Part shown: positions 1 through 9,118 of the stretch, one piece after another
Numbering within the stretch: position 1 is the first letter of the stretch
Layout of the letters: each line of letters starts with the position of its first letter
From: Halovibrio variabilis
Lineage (GTDB): Bacteria; Pseudomonadota; Gammaproteobacteria; Pseudomonadales; Halomonadaceae
Assembly: GCF_007991175.1 (NCBI RefSeq)
Contig: NZ_BJXV01000009.1
Span: 62,001 to 126,000 of the forward strand
DNA length: 64,000 nucleotides
Reading direction: 5' to 3'
Notes under the pieces: generated by a model
What the model was told of the DNA's origin: nothing
The model's database searches: none
What the model saw: the letters and a program-made list of their open reading frames with translations, nothing else
Made by a program: the position numbers and the translations under genes

Positions 1-404
1 TCCTGGTTGCGCATTAGCTTGCTGACGGCGGCGGCCATTTCGGGGGTAATCCCGGCTTTCACCTCCGCGAGTACCTCGCTGGTGGCGTGATCGGAGAGCA
101 GCCAGTTCCGAAAATCGCCCACGGTCAGGTGGCTGATGGGAGCGAAGGCGGCGGCATCATGGTCATCCATAATCAGCCGGGTGATTTCGTCCTCTTCGTA
201 GGGGATCAACGCTTCGTTCAAAAAGGTGGTAAGCGGGAGTTCCGCCAATACCATTTGGGCGACCACACGCTCTTCGGCACTCTCCGCCATTACGCCAGCC
301 AAACGGTCGCCGGAACGAGGCGGCGTGGCCTTGGCCATCAGCTCGGCTAGGCTTGCGAAGCGGTAGCTGCGGCTCCCCACCGTGGTGTAATAGGTCTGCG
401 CCAT
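1..404 (-). CDS. eutB: Ethanolamine ammonia-lyase large subunit EutB, N-terminal part
   Basis: The reading frame from the ATG at 404 runs off the left edge, so only the first ~134 residues are present. It starts MAQTYYTTVGSRSYRF and continues through the segments RSGDRLAGVMAESAEERVVA, LIPYEEDEITRLIMDD and AAAVSKLMRNQ, which match the N-terminal region of EutB. With EutC this forms the adenosylcobalamin-dependent lyase that splits ethanolamine into acetaldehyde and ammonia. The substrate and cobalamin barrel lies outside the window. The gene is divergent from the eutR-like regulator, the expected control arrangement. Identification is from remembered family sequence, and the match is good along the whole visible length. 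Confidence 0.9.
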   Translation of the reverse strand, partial: MAQTYYTTVGSRSYRFASLAELMAKATPPRSGDRLAGVMAESAEERVVAQMVLAELPLTTFLNEALIPYEEDEITRLIMDDHDAAAFAPISHLTVGDFRNWLLSDHATSEVLAEVKAGITPEMAAAVSKLMRNQ

Positions 405-632
405 GAGACTTTCCCCTATGCATTGCGGATGCTTGCATTGCGACTACTTTTTAATCGCGCTAATAGCGCATTGAGGTATAAAACTTGCTTGTCTTTACCA
501 TAGCGTTATCAATAGATAGCGAGTATCGAGTTTTGGCAAACCCGTCACCCTTCTATTAATACCAATAAATACAAAGCACTAAGGCGATTGCCAAGTAAAA
601 ATTAGACTTTTTAGCGCCAGAAGGAGAGCCCC
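405..632. promoter_or_regulatory. Divergent eutB/eutR control region
   Basis: This 228-bp gap lies between the divergent starts of eutB and eutR and must carry both promoters. It is clearly more AT-rich than the flanking genes, particularly 440-610. EutR regulators activate eut promoters in response to ethanolamine plus adenosylcobalamin, so the EutR site is expected here. I cannot point to a specific operator. The eutR end carries a good Shine-Dalgarno (aaggagag) just before its ATG. Confidence 0.55.
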
Positions 633-1583
633 ATGGCCACACTCGACAGCGCGCTTGCACCAAAAAAACGCACCCAGGAGGCGTTTGATGCCGATGAGCA
701 TGCACAAAACCTGACGCGTTGGCAGCAAGAATACGACCAGCTCAGCCCTGGTTGCTTTTACGGGCGGCTGGATGAAATCGAGCTGCCCGCCATGCAGGTG
801 TTTAAAGAATATACCGGGCAGGCGCTGCGTCAGGACTGCCGCGTGTGGACGGACTCACTGTGGTTGGGCATTCCCACGCGGGCACTTGGGTCACGGATCA
901 ATGGGCAGGCGTTAGACGAGCATGAGGTGATGTGTCGCCCCGGCGGGCACGACTTTGAACTGGTTACTCCAGAGGCTTTCAATATTTATGGGCTGGTGAT
1001 TCGCCTGCCGCTATTACAGGCCGCCGCACGGCAGCAGGGGGTTGTACTGGATGAGGATTGGCACTGTTCACCGCGCCGCCGCATCACCCCGGAGACGCTA
1101 AGTGCCGTGGCGTTTTTACTTGAACGCCTGCTCTCTCATCAACAGGACGCCATTGCCGAGAAGGTGCATCAGGATATCCTCCTGACGGGACTGCTTGAGC
1201 TACTTAAAACCAACCAAACAAGCCATGCGTTGCCACCCAGTTACACCCATCGAAAAGCAGTGGTTGACCGTGTTAAACGCTACGTTGAGGAAAACCTGGA
1301 AGGGCCTGTGACCATGGAGGAGCTTTGCCAGCTAACCCATGTTAGCCGCCGCACTCTGCAGTATAGCTTTACCACTATCTTAGGCATTAGCCCGCTGCAG
1401 TTTTTACGCTTAACGCGGCTCAATCGCGTACGTCGAGCGTTGCGGGCGGCATCATCGGAGCATTCAGTCACCGAAATAGCCACCTATTGGGGCTTCTGGC
1501 ATTTGGGGCAATTTGCCCATGACTATAAGCAGCAATTTGGCGAATGCCCTTCGCAAACGCTTAATGCGCAATCCACTCTATAA
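633..1583 (+). CDS. eutR: AraC-family ethanolamine regulator EutR
   Basis: A 316-residue AraC/XylS regulator. The N-terminal part carries the EutR-type stretches LTRWQQEYDQLSPGCFYG and VFKEYTGQALRQDCRVW. The C-terminal ~100 residues (about 215-312) are a double helix-turn-helix DNA-binding domain with MEELCQLTHVSRRTLQYSF and TYWGFWHLGQFAHDYKQQFG. EutR proteins activate the eut operon when ethanolamine and adenosylcobalamin are both present. Divergence from eutB supports the assignment. The ATG is preceded by a strong ribosome site (aaggagag). The gene ends 1 nt before the convergent GGDEF/EAL gene, so there is no room for an intergenic terminator. Confidence 0.92.
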   Translation: MATLDSALAPKKRTQEAFDADEHAQNLTRWQQEYDQLSPGCFYGRLDEIELPAMQVFKEYTGQALRQDCRVWTDSLWLGIPTRALGSRINGQALDEHEVMCRPGGHDFELVTPEAFNIYGLVIRLPLLQAAARQQGVVLDEDWHCSPRRRITPETLSAVAFLLERLLSHQQDAIAEKVHQDILLTGLLELLKTNQTSHALPPSYTHRKAVVDRVKRYVEENLEGPVTMEELCQLTHVSRRTLQYSFTTILGISPLQFLRLTRLNRVRRALRAASSEHSVTEIATYWGFWHLGQFAHDYKQQFGECPSQTLNAQSTL

Positions 1584-1584
1584 T

Positions 1585-3957
1585 TTAGCTCAGCCAGCGC
1601 TGAGCAAATCGCTCGGCGGTGAGAGGCCGGTCAAAGTAATAACCTTGACCCTGAGCGCAGCCCATCGAGACCAACGCGTCTAATTGAGCCTGACTTTCGA
1701 TTCCTTCCGCTATTGTCTCTAGCCCCAGCGTATTCGCCATAGCAATAATCGTCGCCACAATCACACGGTCGTTGTCGCTGGTCAGCATATCGCGTACGAA
1801 AGAGATATCGATTTTGATTTTAGCGGCGGCAAAGCGTTTTAAATAAGCCAGCGACGAGTACCCCGTGCCGAAGTCGTCGATGGCTAGCCCAAACCCATGG
1901 TTTTTTAGCACTTCGGTCATGGCAATCGCTTTTTCGGGATTGACCATGATGCCGCTCTCGGTAATTTCCAGACTAAGTTGCCATGCTTCTAAACCGAAAT
2001 GGGCACAGCTTTGAAGCAAGTTGGCAATCAAGCCTTCCGCTTCAAACTGCTGGGCGGCAATATTAATCGCCAATTGACCCGGCATCGAGTGCCCCTGTGC
2101 TCGCCACACGGCAAGCTGGCTGCACGCCTGCTCGATTACCCCGTTACCGAGGGCCACAATCATGCCGCGCTCCTCGGCGATAGGGATAAACTTGCCCGGT
2201 GGCACGTCACCAAGCTCTTCATCGTGCCACCGGCAAAGTGCCTCAGCGCCGACCAGCTGACCGCTGCTTAAATCCACCTGAGGCTGAAAGTGCAGGTTCA
2301 ACTGCTTGTCAGCAATCGCTTTGCCAAGGCGTTTCGCAAAATTGAGCTGCTCAAACACAACGCGACCCATCCACGGTTCAAATAAACACATGGCGTGCTT
2401 TTGCCGCTTGGCTTGATACATCGCAACATCAGCGTATTTCAACAGCGCCTGAGGGGTCGAACCATGCTGGGGATAAAGCGAAATACCCACTCCCACCGAC
2501 AGCGTGAATGACTGCTGGTTAATAACGACAGGCAGCGCGATGCTGTCGCTTAGCCGTTGCGCCAAGGCTAACGCATGGCCTGCCTCCATATCAGGACAGA
2601 CCACCACAAACTCATCGCCACCTAGCCGGGCTAAATAGTGGTGACGGCTCAACGACGCCACTAACCGCTCCGCGACGGTTTTGAGCACTAAATCGCCCAG
2701 GTCATGCCCTGCGGTGTCATTAATCTCTTTGAAGTGGTTGAGGTCCAGTAGCAATAGCGCAAAGTTAGGGGACTGGGGATCGAGGACCACTTGCTCTAAG
2801 TGGTGCATAAAGGCAGTGCGGTTAGGCAACCCGGTGCCTGCGTCACAAAAAGCCAATTGGCGTATGCGCTCTTCGTCTTGCTGGCGCTCAAGCTCCCCGG
2901 CGGCTCGCGCGGCAAATAGCTGCAGCACATTACGTACGCTATCCACATCGGTCAGTGGCGCTTTAAACATCACCCCAATAAGCCCCATCGGCTGGCCGTG
3001 GCTATTGTCCAGGCGTCTCCCAACGTAGCCGTTTACCCAAGAAAGCGCTCCGTTACTTTCGGCAGGCAGCATAATGGCCGCGCCCTCTACTACGATGCAC
3101 TCCTGCTCAACCATCACCTTGTGGCAAGGCACCCCCGGTAGATAGTAGGCAAAATTATCCTGAATTTGACCATTTACATACAGCGTTAAGGTATGCGCGA
3201 AATCAGCATTGTGTGTATCTAACAGGGCAATAAACCCCACCTCTGCCGATAATGCCTCAGCCATATGAGCGGTTAGTTGATGCAGAAACGCTTCACCATT
3301 TTCCGCAGCCACGGCGGTCGCGACATTGACTACGGCGTTTTGAAATCGTTGCTGTTCATTGATGGTATTCAGCAGTGCTTCATTATGTCGGCCTATCCGC
3401 TTCAGCGCCTGATTTTTATATAACAGCCGCTCGCGCGTTTTGCTTTCCGCTAACTGATGCGCTAATTCGGCGCCTGCCAGCACGGACGCTATACGTAGCA
3501 CTTCCTCGGCATATAGCGGCAGTATTAAAGGGGAAGAGTGCATTAGAGAAATAACACCCAAGAGATTGCCATCAGGTGCTATCATGACGACACCCCAGTA
3601 TCCCTCGACTCCCAGCGCGGCAAGCCGCTTATCGTCAGGGAATTGTTGGCTAACCTGGGAATAAACAAAATAGGTAGAGTAATTGACGACATGTTGGCAT
3701 GGTGTGCCTGACAGTAAATACGGCGCCGTCTTATTGAATTTACCCTGGGACCACTCTGCCAGACTGGTGACCCTACCCTGTTGGCTGTCGACATGCTCGA
3801 CGGCAACATGATCGACCTCGAGAATATCCGCTAAGGACTTCACAAGGTGTTGAAAAAAGCTCTCTTCACTGATGTTGGACAACTTGTCGGCTAGTTGTCG
3901 AAAAACATCTGGTGCAGCTGTTAGAGACATGGTATTAAAGCCTTCAGGTTTAGTCAT
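1585..3957 (-). CDS. Double-GAF GGDEF/EAL cyclic-di-GMP protein
   Basis: A 790-residue soluble signalling protein. Two GAF-like sensor modules occupy roughly residues 20-175 and 205-370; both contain a similar GxPCxxV motif (SGTPCQHVV, PGVPCHKVM). A GGDEF domain follows (about 385-540) with an intact active-site loop LARLGGDEFVVV, then an EAL domain (about 555-790) with intact GAEALCRW and IDDFGTGYSSLAYLK. Both catalytic motifs look functional, so it could make and hydrolyse c-di-GMP, with the GAF domains choosing the direction; that is inference. No membrane segment or signal peptide is evident. The start at 3957 follows a long AT-rich region. The ligand is not predictable from sequence. Confidence 0.9.
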   Translation of the reverse strand: MTKPEGFNTMSLTAAPDVFRQLADKLSNISEESFFQHLVKSLADILEVDHVAVEHVDSQQGRVTSLAEWSQGKFNKTAPYLLSGTPCQHVVNYSTYFVYSQVSQQFPDDKRLAALGVEGYWGVVMIAPDGNLLGVISLMHSSPLILPLYAEEVLRIASVLAGAELAHQLAESKTRERLLYKNQALKRIGRHNEALLNTINEQQRFQNAVVNVATAVAAENGEAFLHQLTAHMAEALSAEVGFIALLDTHNADFAHTLTLYVNGQIQDNFAYYLPGVPCHKVMVEQECIVVEGAAIMLPAESNGALSWVNGYVGRRLDNSHGQPMGLIGVMFKAPLTDVDSVRNVLQLFAARAAGELERQQDEERIRQLAFCDAGTGLPNRTAFMHHLEQVVLDPQSPNFALLLLDLNHFKEINDTAGHDLGDLVLKTVAERLVASLSRHHYLARLGGDEFVVVCPDMEAGHALALAQRLSDSIALPVVINQQSFTLSVGVGISLYPQHGSTPQALLKYADVAMYQAKRQKHAMCLFEPWMGRVVFEQLNFAKRLGKAIADKQLNLHFQPQVDLSSGQLVGAEALCRWHDEELGDVPPGKFIPIAEERGMIVALGNGVIEQACSQLAVWRAQGHSMPGQLAINIAAQQFEAEGLIANLLQSCAHFGLEAWQLSLEITESGIMVNPEKAIAMTEVLKNHGFGLAIDDFGTGYSSLAYLKRFAAAKIKIDISFVRDMLTSDNDRVIVATIIAMANTLGLETIAEGIESQAQLDALVSMGCAQGQGYYFDRPLTAERFAQRWLS

Positions 3958-4343
3958 ATACGAAAAGCTGCTCTTTCGTCATTCTTTAACAACATCTCAA
4001 AACAACTTCTAAGCATTCATCACTTAACCATCATAATATCACCCACTCACTACAATCATTTTAAAAGCCACCTCAAAACCAATAATTAAAATTTAAAAGC
4101 CACACTTAAAAAAACAATAATTTCAAAAAAAGGCTTAAAAAAAATAAAAAAAAAGTCGTTTATTTTATTTAAATGAACAATAAAGAGCATTTAACCACTT
4201 CTCGAATACGTTTATAAGTAATCATAAGCAGCAAAACGTAACTGACAACACACAAACCAACCTAAGAGGGTGATATTCAACCCAAACAGTCCTTCATGTC
4301 AATAGGTTGTTACCCAACTATTTAGGTCTAATTGGAGGGCGTT
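3958..4343. other. AT-rich intergenic stretch
   Basis: A gene-free stretch of nearly 400 bp between the divergent GGDEF/EAL and XRE-regulator genes. It is markedly AT-rich, with several runs of 6-9 adenines around 4120-4155, unlike the GC-rich neighbourhood. It should hold promoters for both genes, and A-tracts of this kind can bend DNA and attract H-NS-like silencers (inference). I see no convincing small gene or RNA. A ggagg at 4334-4338 is the ribosome site of the next gene. Confidence 0.5.
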
Positions 4344-4691
4344 GTGAATAAGACAGAACAGAAACGGCTAGCAGACAGCATTGGCGGGGCTATTGCCAAA
4401 CAGCGAGTTCGTAGTCAATTGACCCAAGAAGAAGTTGCTGAGCGCTTAGGAATCGGTAATGAAGCCGTTTCACGCATTGAGCGCGGGCGTGTCATTCCCA
4501 ATATTGTGCGTTTAATCGAGTTTGCGGAAATTTTCAACTGCGAAGCCGCAGAGTTGCTTGGCCAAGCCAGTTCTCATATTGACGACCAGTCAACTAGAAT
4601 AAAAAATTTAATTAACCCTTTAAACCATAATGATCGCCAACTGATTATCGATATGATTGAAAGAATCGCTATACGGCTAAAAAAAGAGTAA
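4344..4691 (+). CDS. Small XRE-family transcriptional regulator
   Basis: A 115-residue protein with an N-terminal Cro/C1-type helix-turn-helix (about residues 8-65: IAKQRVRSQLTQEEVAERLG, then IGNEAVSRIERGRVIPNIVR) and a short C-terminal tail, DRQLIIDMIERIAIRLKK, likely helical. I chose the GTG at 4344 because ggaggg sits 5 nt upstream; a TTG at 4332 is in frame but overlaps that ribosome site. It is divergent from the c-di-GMP protein across an AT-rich region and is itself AT-richer than its neighbours, suggesting acquisition by transfer. No prophage or toxin partner is visible beside it. Target unknown. Confidence 0.8.
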   Translation: MNKTEQKRLADSIGGAIAKQRVRSQLTQEEVAERLGIGNEAVSRIERGRVIPNIVRLIEFAEIFNCEAAELLGQASSHIDDQSTRIKNLINPLNHNDRQLIIDMIERIAIRLKKE

Positions 4692-4927
4692 ACAAACGCA
4701 ATAGCTATAGGCAAGATCACTGGCTATCTAAAACATATCACCCATAAAAAAATCAACCATACAGACAAGCTTATTTATCGTATCGCTCTCTAAAAACGCT
4801 CAAAGAAAAAGATAATGGAAGCCGCTATTGGTTGATCCTTCGCGTTCGTGCTATAGGTATTCCAATGCGTAAGGTACTCAGTGTGCCGTTCCGCGCGAAA
4901 GCAACTGCCCCACTGCAAAGAGGCGTT

Positions 4928-5560
4928 ATGTTCAACACCACCGCTTGGAACCGCCTGCGCTATAACGCTTACGCCCCCTTCTACGATGCAGTGGCGACCC
5001 GTGTCTTTCGTAGGGCCCGGCGTGTTGCGCTGGGCCAGGTGGACTGGGAGCCAGGTATGCGTGTGCTGATGGTGGGAGCTGGAACAGGGCTAGACTTGCC
5101 TTTTCTGCCCCACGATATTGAGCTGCATGCCACCGACTTAGCGCCAGCGATGGTCAAGCGCACGGCCAAACGCGCTGAGGCCCTGCGCCGTGATGTGGAG
5201 TGCCGCGTCATGGATGCCGAGTCGCTCAACTACCCTGACGAGCACTTTGACGCCGTTATCATGCACCTTATTATTGCGGTTATGCCTGACCCACAGCGGG
5301 GGCTCACCGAAGCACACCGGGTATTAAAGCCGGGGGGCCAGCTCTGCGTCATGGATAAATTCCAGCCGGATAGTCAGCCGGCGGGGGCAGGTCGGCGGGT
5401 TTTGAATCATTTAACCACGACACTGGCAACCGACATTACCCGCCAAGCGCAACCACTGCTCACCGAGGCAGGGTTCTTTATCCGCCACGATGAACCGGTG
5501 CTCATGAACGGTCTGTTTCGGGCTCTGCTTGCTGCAAAGCCAACCACGCCTAGCCGCTGA
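4928..5560 (+). CDS. Class I SAM-dependent methyltransferase
   Basis: A 210-residue Rossmann methyltransferase. Motif I is VLMVGAGTGLDLPFLP, followed by the acidic residue of strand 2 (ELHATDLAPAMV) and post-motif segments FDAVIMHLIIAVMPDP and EAHRVLKPGGQLCVMDKF. This pattern resembles UbiE/PmtA-like enzymes acting on lipids or small molecules; the substrate cannot be assigned. An in-frame TTG lies upstream at 4832, but the ATG at 4928 has a ribosome site (aagagg, 4918-4923) and begins directly at the family's usual N-terminus, MFNTTAWNRLRYNAYAPFYD. It stands alone, with ~95 bp to the next gene. Confidence 0.85.
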   Translation: MFNTTAWNRLRYNAYAPFYDAVATRVFRRARRVALGQVDWEPGMRVLMVGAGTGLDLPFLPHDIELHATDLAPAMVKRTAKRAEALRRDVECRVMDAESLNYPDEHFDAVIMHLIIAVMPDPQRGLTEAHRVLKPGGQLCVMDKFQPDSQPAGAGRRVLNHLTTTLATDITRQAQPLLTEAGFFIRHDEPVLMNGLFRALLAAKPTTPSR

Positions 5561-5657
5561 GCGTGTGACTTTTTACCGCTGCTTTCGGGCTAGCGATTAC
5601 TAAGTAAACTATCTAAGCTGTCTGGCTATTTTACCGATACGACTCGGATCCAAGCTA

Positions 5658-7037
5658 ATGACCGCCCGCTCGCCTAATCACACCCGTCACCTGCTGTTTG
5701 TCATGCTTAGCCGCCTGCACTTATATATCGGCCTTTACATCGGCCCTTTTATTCTCATCGCGGCACTTTCCGGCATGGCTTACTTACTCAGCCCACCGCT
5801 TGAAGAGTGGCTTTACCACGACACCCTGTATGGCGTTACCCAGGGCGAGCCTCAGCCGCTTGCCGACCAGCTTGAAACGGCTCAGCGCTACCTGGGCGAT
5901 TCGTCGCTCCCCAGCGCCGTGCGCCCTGCCCCAGGACTAGGCGACACCACGCGGCTCATGTATAGCGACCCAGGCTTAGGCCCGTCTGAGCACCGGGCGA
6001 TATTTGTGGACCCGATCACCCTGCAAGTAACCGGCGACACAACGGTTTACGGCACTAGCGGTATTTTGCCGCTGCGCACAGCGATTGATCACTTTCACCG
6101 CCAGCTGTTGCTGGGCGATGTAGGCCGGCTTTACAGCGAACTGGCCGCCTCTTGGCTTTGGCTTGCCGCGCTGGGTGGCCTTTTACTGTGGATTTGGCGA
6201 CGTCGCTCGCTGAACGCGCTTTCCGGCCCGCATGCCACTCGCCGACGCCACGCAACATTAGGCCTGATTCTATCGTTAGGGCTGGTGTTCTTTTCAGCCA
6301 CGGGCCTTACCTGGTCACAGTGGGCGGGGGGCAATATCGCCGAGCTGCGGCATGCCTGGGGCTGGAGCACTCCAAGCGCCTCGACGGCGCTGATCGATAC
6401 CGATACCCAACCCCACGATGAGCATGCCGAGCATCGCGGCCACACGGCCATGGTGGCCACGTCTATCGCGCCTGAAGATTTTGACCGAGCGCTGAGCGCT
6501 GCGCGTCAGGCGGGCCTCAGCGCAGCGCGCCTTCAAATAATGCCCCCAAGCAGCCCACAGCAAGCATGGCGGGTAGCTGAAATTGACCGCCAATGGCCCA
6601 CTCAGGTAGATCAAGTGGCATTGCATCCGCGCTCAATGGCAGTGACTGATCAAACCGACTTTGCCACCTTTCCCTGGGCGGCCAAACTCACCCGCTGGGG
6701 GATTGACCTGCATATGGGGGTCCTGTTTGGCCTCATCAATCAAATAATGCTGGCGTTAATCGCTGCGGGGCTTGTGACATTGATCGCATGGGGCTATTTA
6801 ATGGCGTGGCGGCGTTTACGCGCAGCAAGCGGTGAGCGCTTTCCTACCGTGGCTGAGCCGTTTTGGCAACTGCCTCTCTCAGCCAAATTAAGCCTGCTGG
6901 CAGGCGCTATCGCATTGGGCTTGGCGCTGCCTGTCTTGGGCGGCAGTCTAGCGATTTTCGTCGTGATTGACGCGCTGCGCTGGTATGTTAAAAGACGCGA
7001 TACTGGGCGCAGCTCAAATGCCCATCACATTCGTTAA
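5658..7037 (+). CDS. PepSY-associated transmembrane protein
   Basis: A 459-residue inner-membrane protein of the PepSY-TM family. It has an N-terminal membrane helix (LHLYIGLYIGPFILIAALSG), a periplasmic PepSY-like portion, a central helix near 170-190, another near 205-225, and C-terminal helices (LINQIMLALIAAGLVTLIAW and the ~410-440 region). Arginine-rich cytoplasmic loops (RRRS, RRRHATLG) follow the positive-inside rule. Relatives often neighbour TonB siderophore receptors and are thought to reduce or process imported iron or other metals; no receptor is present here, so the role is open. A His-rich loop (HDEHAEHRGH, around 255-265) could bind metal. Confidence 0.8.
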   Translation: MTARSPNHTRHLLFVMLSRLHLYIGLYIGPFILIAALSGMAYLLSPPLEEWLYHDTLYGVTQGEPQPLADQLETAQRYLGDSSLPSAVRPAPGLGDTTRLMYSDPGLGPSEHRAIFVDPITLQVTGDTTVYGTSGILPLRTAIDHFHRQLLLGDVGRLYSELAASWLWLAALGGLLLWIWRRRSLNALSGPHATRRRHATLGLILSLGLVFFSATGLTWSQWAGGNIAELRHAWGWSTPSASTALIDTDTQPHDEHAEHRGHTAMVATSIAPEDFDRALSAARQAGLSAARLQIMPPSSPQQAWRVAEIDRQWPTQVDQVALHPRSMAVTDQTDFATFPWAAKLTRWGIDLHMGVLFGLINQIMLALIAAGLVTLIAWGYLMAWRRLRAASGERFPTVAEPFWQLPLSAKLSLLAGAIALGLALPVLGGSLAIFVVIDALRWYVKRRDTGRSSNAHHIR

Positions 7038-7053
7038 TACTTTGAGGTAATCA

Positions 7054-7329
7054 ATGCCAAAAGCTGCCGTAAAACGCTTTCGCCGCTTACCCGATGACGA
7101 GCAGTCGCGCATTATTGAGATGGCCTGGGAAGACCGCACGCCGTTTGAAGCCATCGAAACGCTGTTTGGCCTTGCCGAACCTGATGTAATTGAAGTGATG
7201 CGCCATCAGCTTAAACCTGCCTCGTTTCGCCTATGGCGCAAGCGCGTCACCGGCCGTACGACCAAACACCAAGCCCTGCGCTCACCGGATGTGCTACGTG
7301 GCTACTGCCCCACGCAATATAAGCGCTAG
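7054..7329 (+). CDS. TIGR03643/DUF2805 family protein
   Basis: A 91-residue basic protein matching the TIGR03643 (DUF2805) family: LPDDEQSRIIEMAWEDRTPF, EAIETLFGLAEPDVIEVMR, FRLWRKRVTGRTTKH. The central part looks like a helix-turn-helix (GLAEPDVIEVMRHQLKPASF), so DNA or RNA binding is plausible, but the family has no established function. It begins 16 nt after the PepSY gene, with a gaggt ribosome site upstream, and is probably co-transcribed with it. Confidence 0.85.
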   Translation: MPKAAVKRFRRLPDDEQSRIIEMAWEDRTPFEAIETLFGLAEPDVIEVMRHQLKPASFRLWRKRVTGRTTKHQALRSPDVLRGYCPTQYKR

Positions 7330-7383
7330 GTGTCTGCTCAACCGGATTTTATAGATATGAATATGCGCATTCTGTTAGTGCCA

Positions 7384-8463
7384 CTAACCAGCAGCCTTTA
7401 ATGGAATAGCGTTGAGCCGGTTGAGCGCCAATTCGACGTTGGTGCGATCAAATAACTTCAGTTTACGCTGCGCCGAGTGTTGACCTCCCGGCCAGTGACG
7501 CACACCTTCCATCAATGACGCAGGGTCTGGCGTTGCCTGTGATTGGGCCAACAACCAATCCACCGTGGCTAGTAGTTCCATTCCAAAAGGCGACTCAAAA
7601 CCATCAATCAGAGCGGCCGTTTTTTCAAGCGCTGGCAAGTAAGCTTTCGCCTCAGTTTTGAGATACAGCGTCACTTTTTCCCGGTTGGCATCATTGAACC
7701 AGATAGTATCAAGCGGGCCGCAATCATTGATGCGCTTCTCGCTTTTTAGATAGCTACCATCCAGCCCATTGAGTAAATGGCGCAGCCGATCGGCATAGGG
7801 GCCATAGCTGTTAGCCTCGAAACGGAGATCCAGCGGGTTATCGACACCCTCTGCTTCAATCGCTCGTTCCAGAAACCAGGCCAGCTTTTGAATTTCCAAC
7901 AAACTGCACTCCATGCCTAGCACCCAGTAACGGCGAACCAGTTCAGCAATCAAGGCACGAGCAGGCGTTAATTGTTCTACGCCCTGACGTTTTGCAACAT
8001 TTTGGTATTTGGCCGTCGGCTCAAAGACGATAATCTCGACGCCCTGCAAATCCCCCAGCGCTTGGTCAATGTGGGGCTTCACCTCAGCCCAATCCAGCCC
8101 ACCGTTGCCTGCGCCCAGTGGAGGGAGAGCAATTGAGCGCACTTGATTACGCTCAATAAAGCCGCGCAAATCGGCCAAGCCGTCAATAACCCACTGTAGT
8201 TGAGACTTCGCACGCCAGTGCTGCTTGGTAGGAAAATTGATGATCCAGCGGGGGCCCATCAACTCATCGGTTTCGGTTACAAACATGCGGCCAGTTTGCA
8301 CTTCTCCGCTTTTGCAAGCTTGTGCATAGGCCGCCATATTGGCGGGGAAGCGTTCTTTGAACATCAGCGCAATTCCCTTGCCCATCACACCCACCGTATT
8401 AACGGTGTTGACCAGGGCCTCAACCTCAGCATCCAGCAAGTTGCCTGTTGTATAGGTGATCAT
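7384..8463 (-). CDS. darG: DarG-type macrodomain antitoxin
   Basis: A 359-residue two-domain protein. Residues 1 to about 155 are a macrodomain beginning [20 protein letters not shown], with the ADP-ribose-binding loops [16 protein letters not shown] and [13 protein letters not shown]. The remainder ([51 protein letters not shown]) is the C-terminal toxin-binding half seen in DarG. In characterised DarTG pairs the macrodomain removes ADP-ribose from DNA while the C-terminal part blocks the toxin. I placed the start at 8463, preceded by aaggagt; a longer frame would overlap darT. It is last in a three-gene operon, 10 nt after darT. Known DarTG systems act in phage defence by abortive infection. 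Confidence 0.9.
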   Translation of the reverse strand: MITYTTGNLLDAEVEALVNTVNTVGVMGKGIALMFKERFPANMAAYAQACKSGEVQTGRMFVTETDELMGPRWIINFPTKQHWRAKSQLQWVIDGLADLRGFIERNQVRSIALPPLGAGNGGLDWAEVKPHIDQALGDLQGVEIIVFEPTAKYQNVAKRQGVEQLTPARALIAELVRRYWVLGMECSLLEIQKLAWFLERAIEAEGVDNPLDLRFEANSYGPYADRLRHLLNGLDGSYLKSEKRINDCGPLDTIWFNDANREKVTLYLKTEAKAYLPALEKTAALIDGFESPFGMELLATVDWLLAQSQATPDPASLMEGVRHWPGGQHSAQRKLKLFDRTNVELALNRLNAIPLKAAG

Positions 8464-8473
8464 GACTGACTCC

Positions 8474-9118
8474 TTAAAAGTACCAGCTGGGCCGACAGTG
8501 AATATCCAACGCGCCACCCAGCTCAGCGGCCTGCTGCTGTAATTCTAGCTGTACCTTCGGGGTATAACATATTGCCCCTAGCAGTGCCTGTATAGGTACA
8601 TATTTGTGAATCAGCGCTTCTGCTTGATAACGTTCAATTTTCTCAGGATCATCGGGGTCACGCTGAAAGTTGCGCTGTTGTAGAAGCGGCCAGTCAATGG
8701 CGCTCAGATTGTCTAGGTCATTAAAATAATTGGCAGTGACTGGGTAAGCATGACGGTCGGTAAAGACAAAGGGCAAACCCAGCTCAGCAACTTTATGCAG
8801 GCTGGAAACCAGAATCACGATGTCTGCGTTCGCCACCGTTTTCACGCCGCCACGGCCAGTATGGATGTTGTACATCATTGGCGAAAAGGGCGTGAAGTAA
8901 AAAGGCACATAATCGTTTAGCACACCGCCGGGCGCTCGCGGTACATCACGATGCGCACGGCGGTTAATTAACTCTTCATTGCCAATCACCACCCACTCCG
9001 ACGCACGCATGCCATGATGTCCGGCATGAAGCCCATTCACCAGAATCCATGGCAGGTTCTGGCGATGGGTTATTCGCCAAATCAGGGCTTTTTGGGGATT
9101 CAACTTATTGAGCGCCAT
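8474..9118 (-). CDS. darT: DarT-type DNA ADP-ribosyltransferase toxin
   Basis: A 214-residue DUF4433/DarT-family protein. Features: the N-terminal NAD-binding element [19 protein letters not shown], an Arg-containing loop ([15 protein letters not shown]), the strand [17 protein letters not shown] and a candidate catalytic glutamate in [13 protein letters not shown]. DarT enzymes attach ADP-ribose to bases of single-stranded DNA and stall replication. Its ATG shares one base with the stop of the preceding DarT-like gene (TGATG), so translation is probably coupled, and darG follows after 10 nt. The order toxin then antitoxin is usual for darTG. What is unusual is the extra DarT-like gene in front. 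Base specificity cannot be read from the sequence. Confidence 0.9.
   Translation of the reverse strand: MALNKLNPQKALIWRITHRQNLPWILVNGLHAGHHGMRASEWVVIGNEELINRRAHRDVPRAPGGVLNDYVPFYFTPFSPMMYNIHTGRGGVKTVANADIVILVSSLHKVAELGLPFVFTDRHAYPVTANYFNDLDNLSAIDWPLLQQRNFQRDPDDPEKIERYQAEALIHKYVPIQALLGAICYTPKVQLELQQQAAELGGALDIHCRPSWYF

Noticed and set aside
4928..5560. Methyltransferase start at the upstream TTG (4832)
   Set aside because: The extension has no ribosome site and does not resemble the family; aagagg supports the ATG at 4928.
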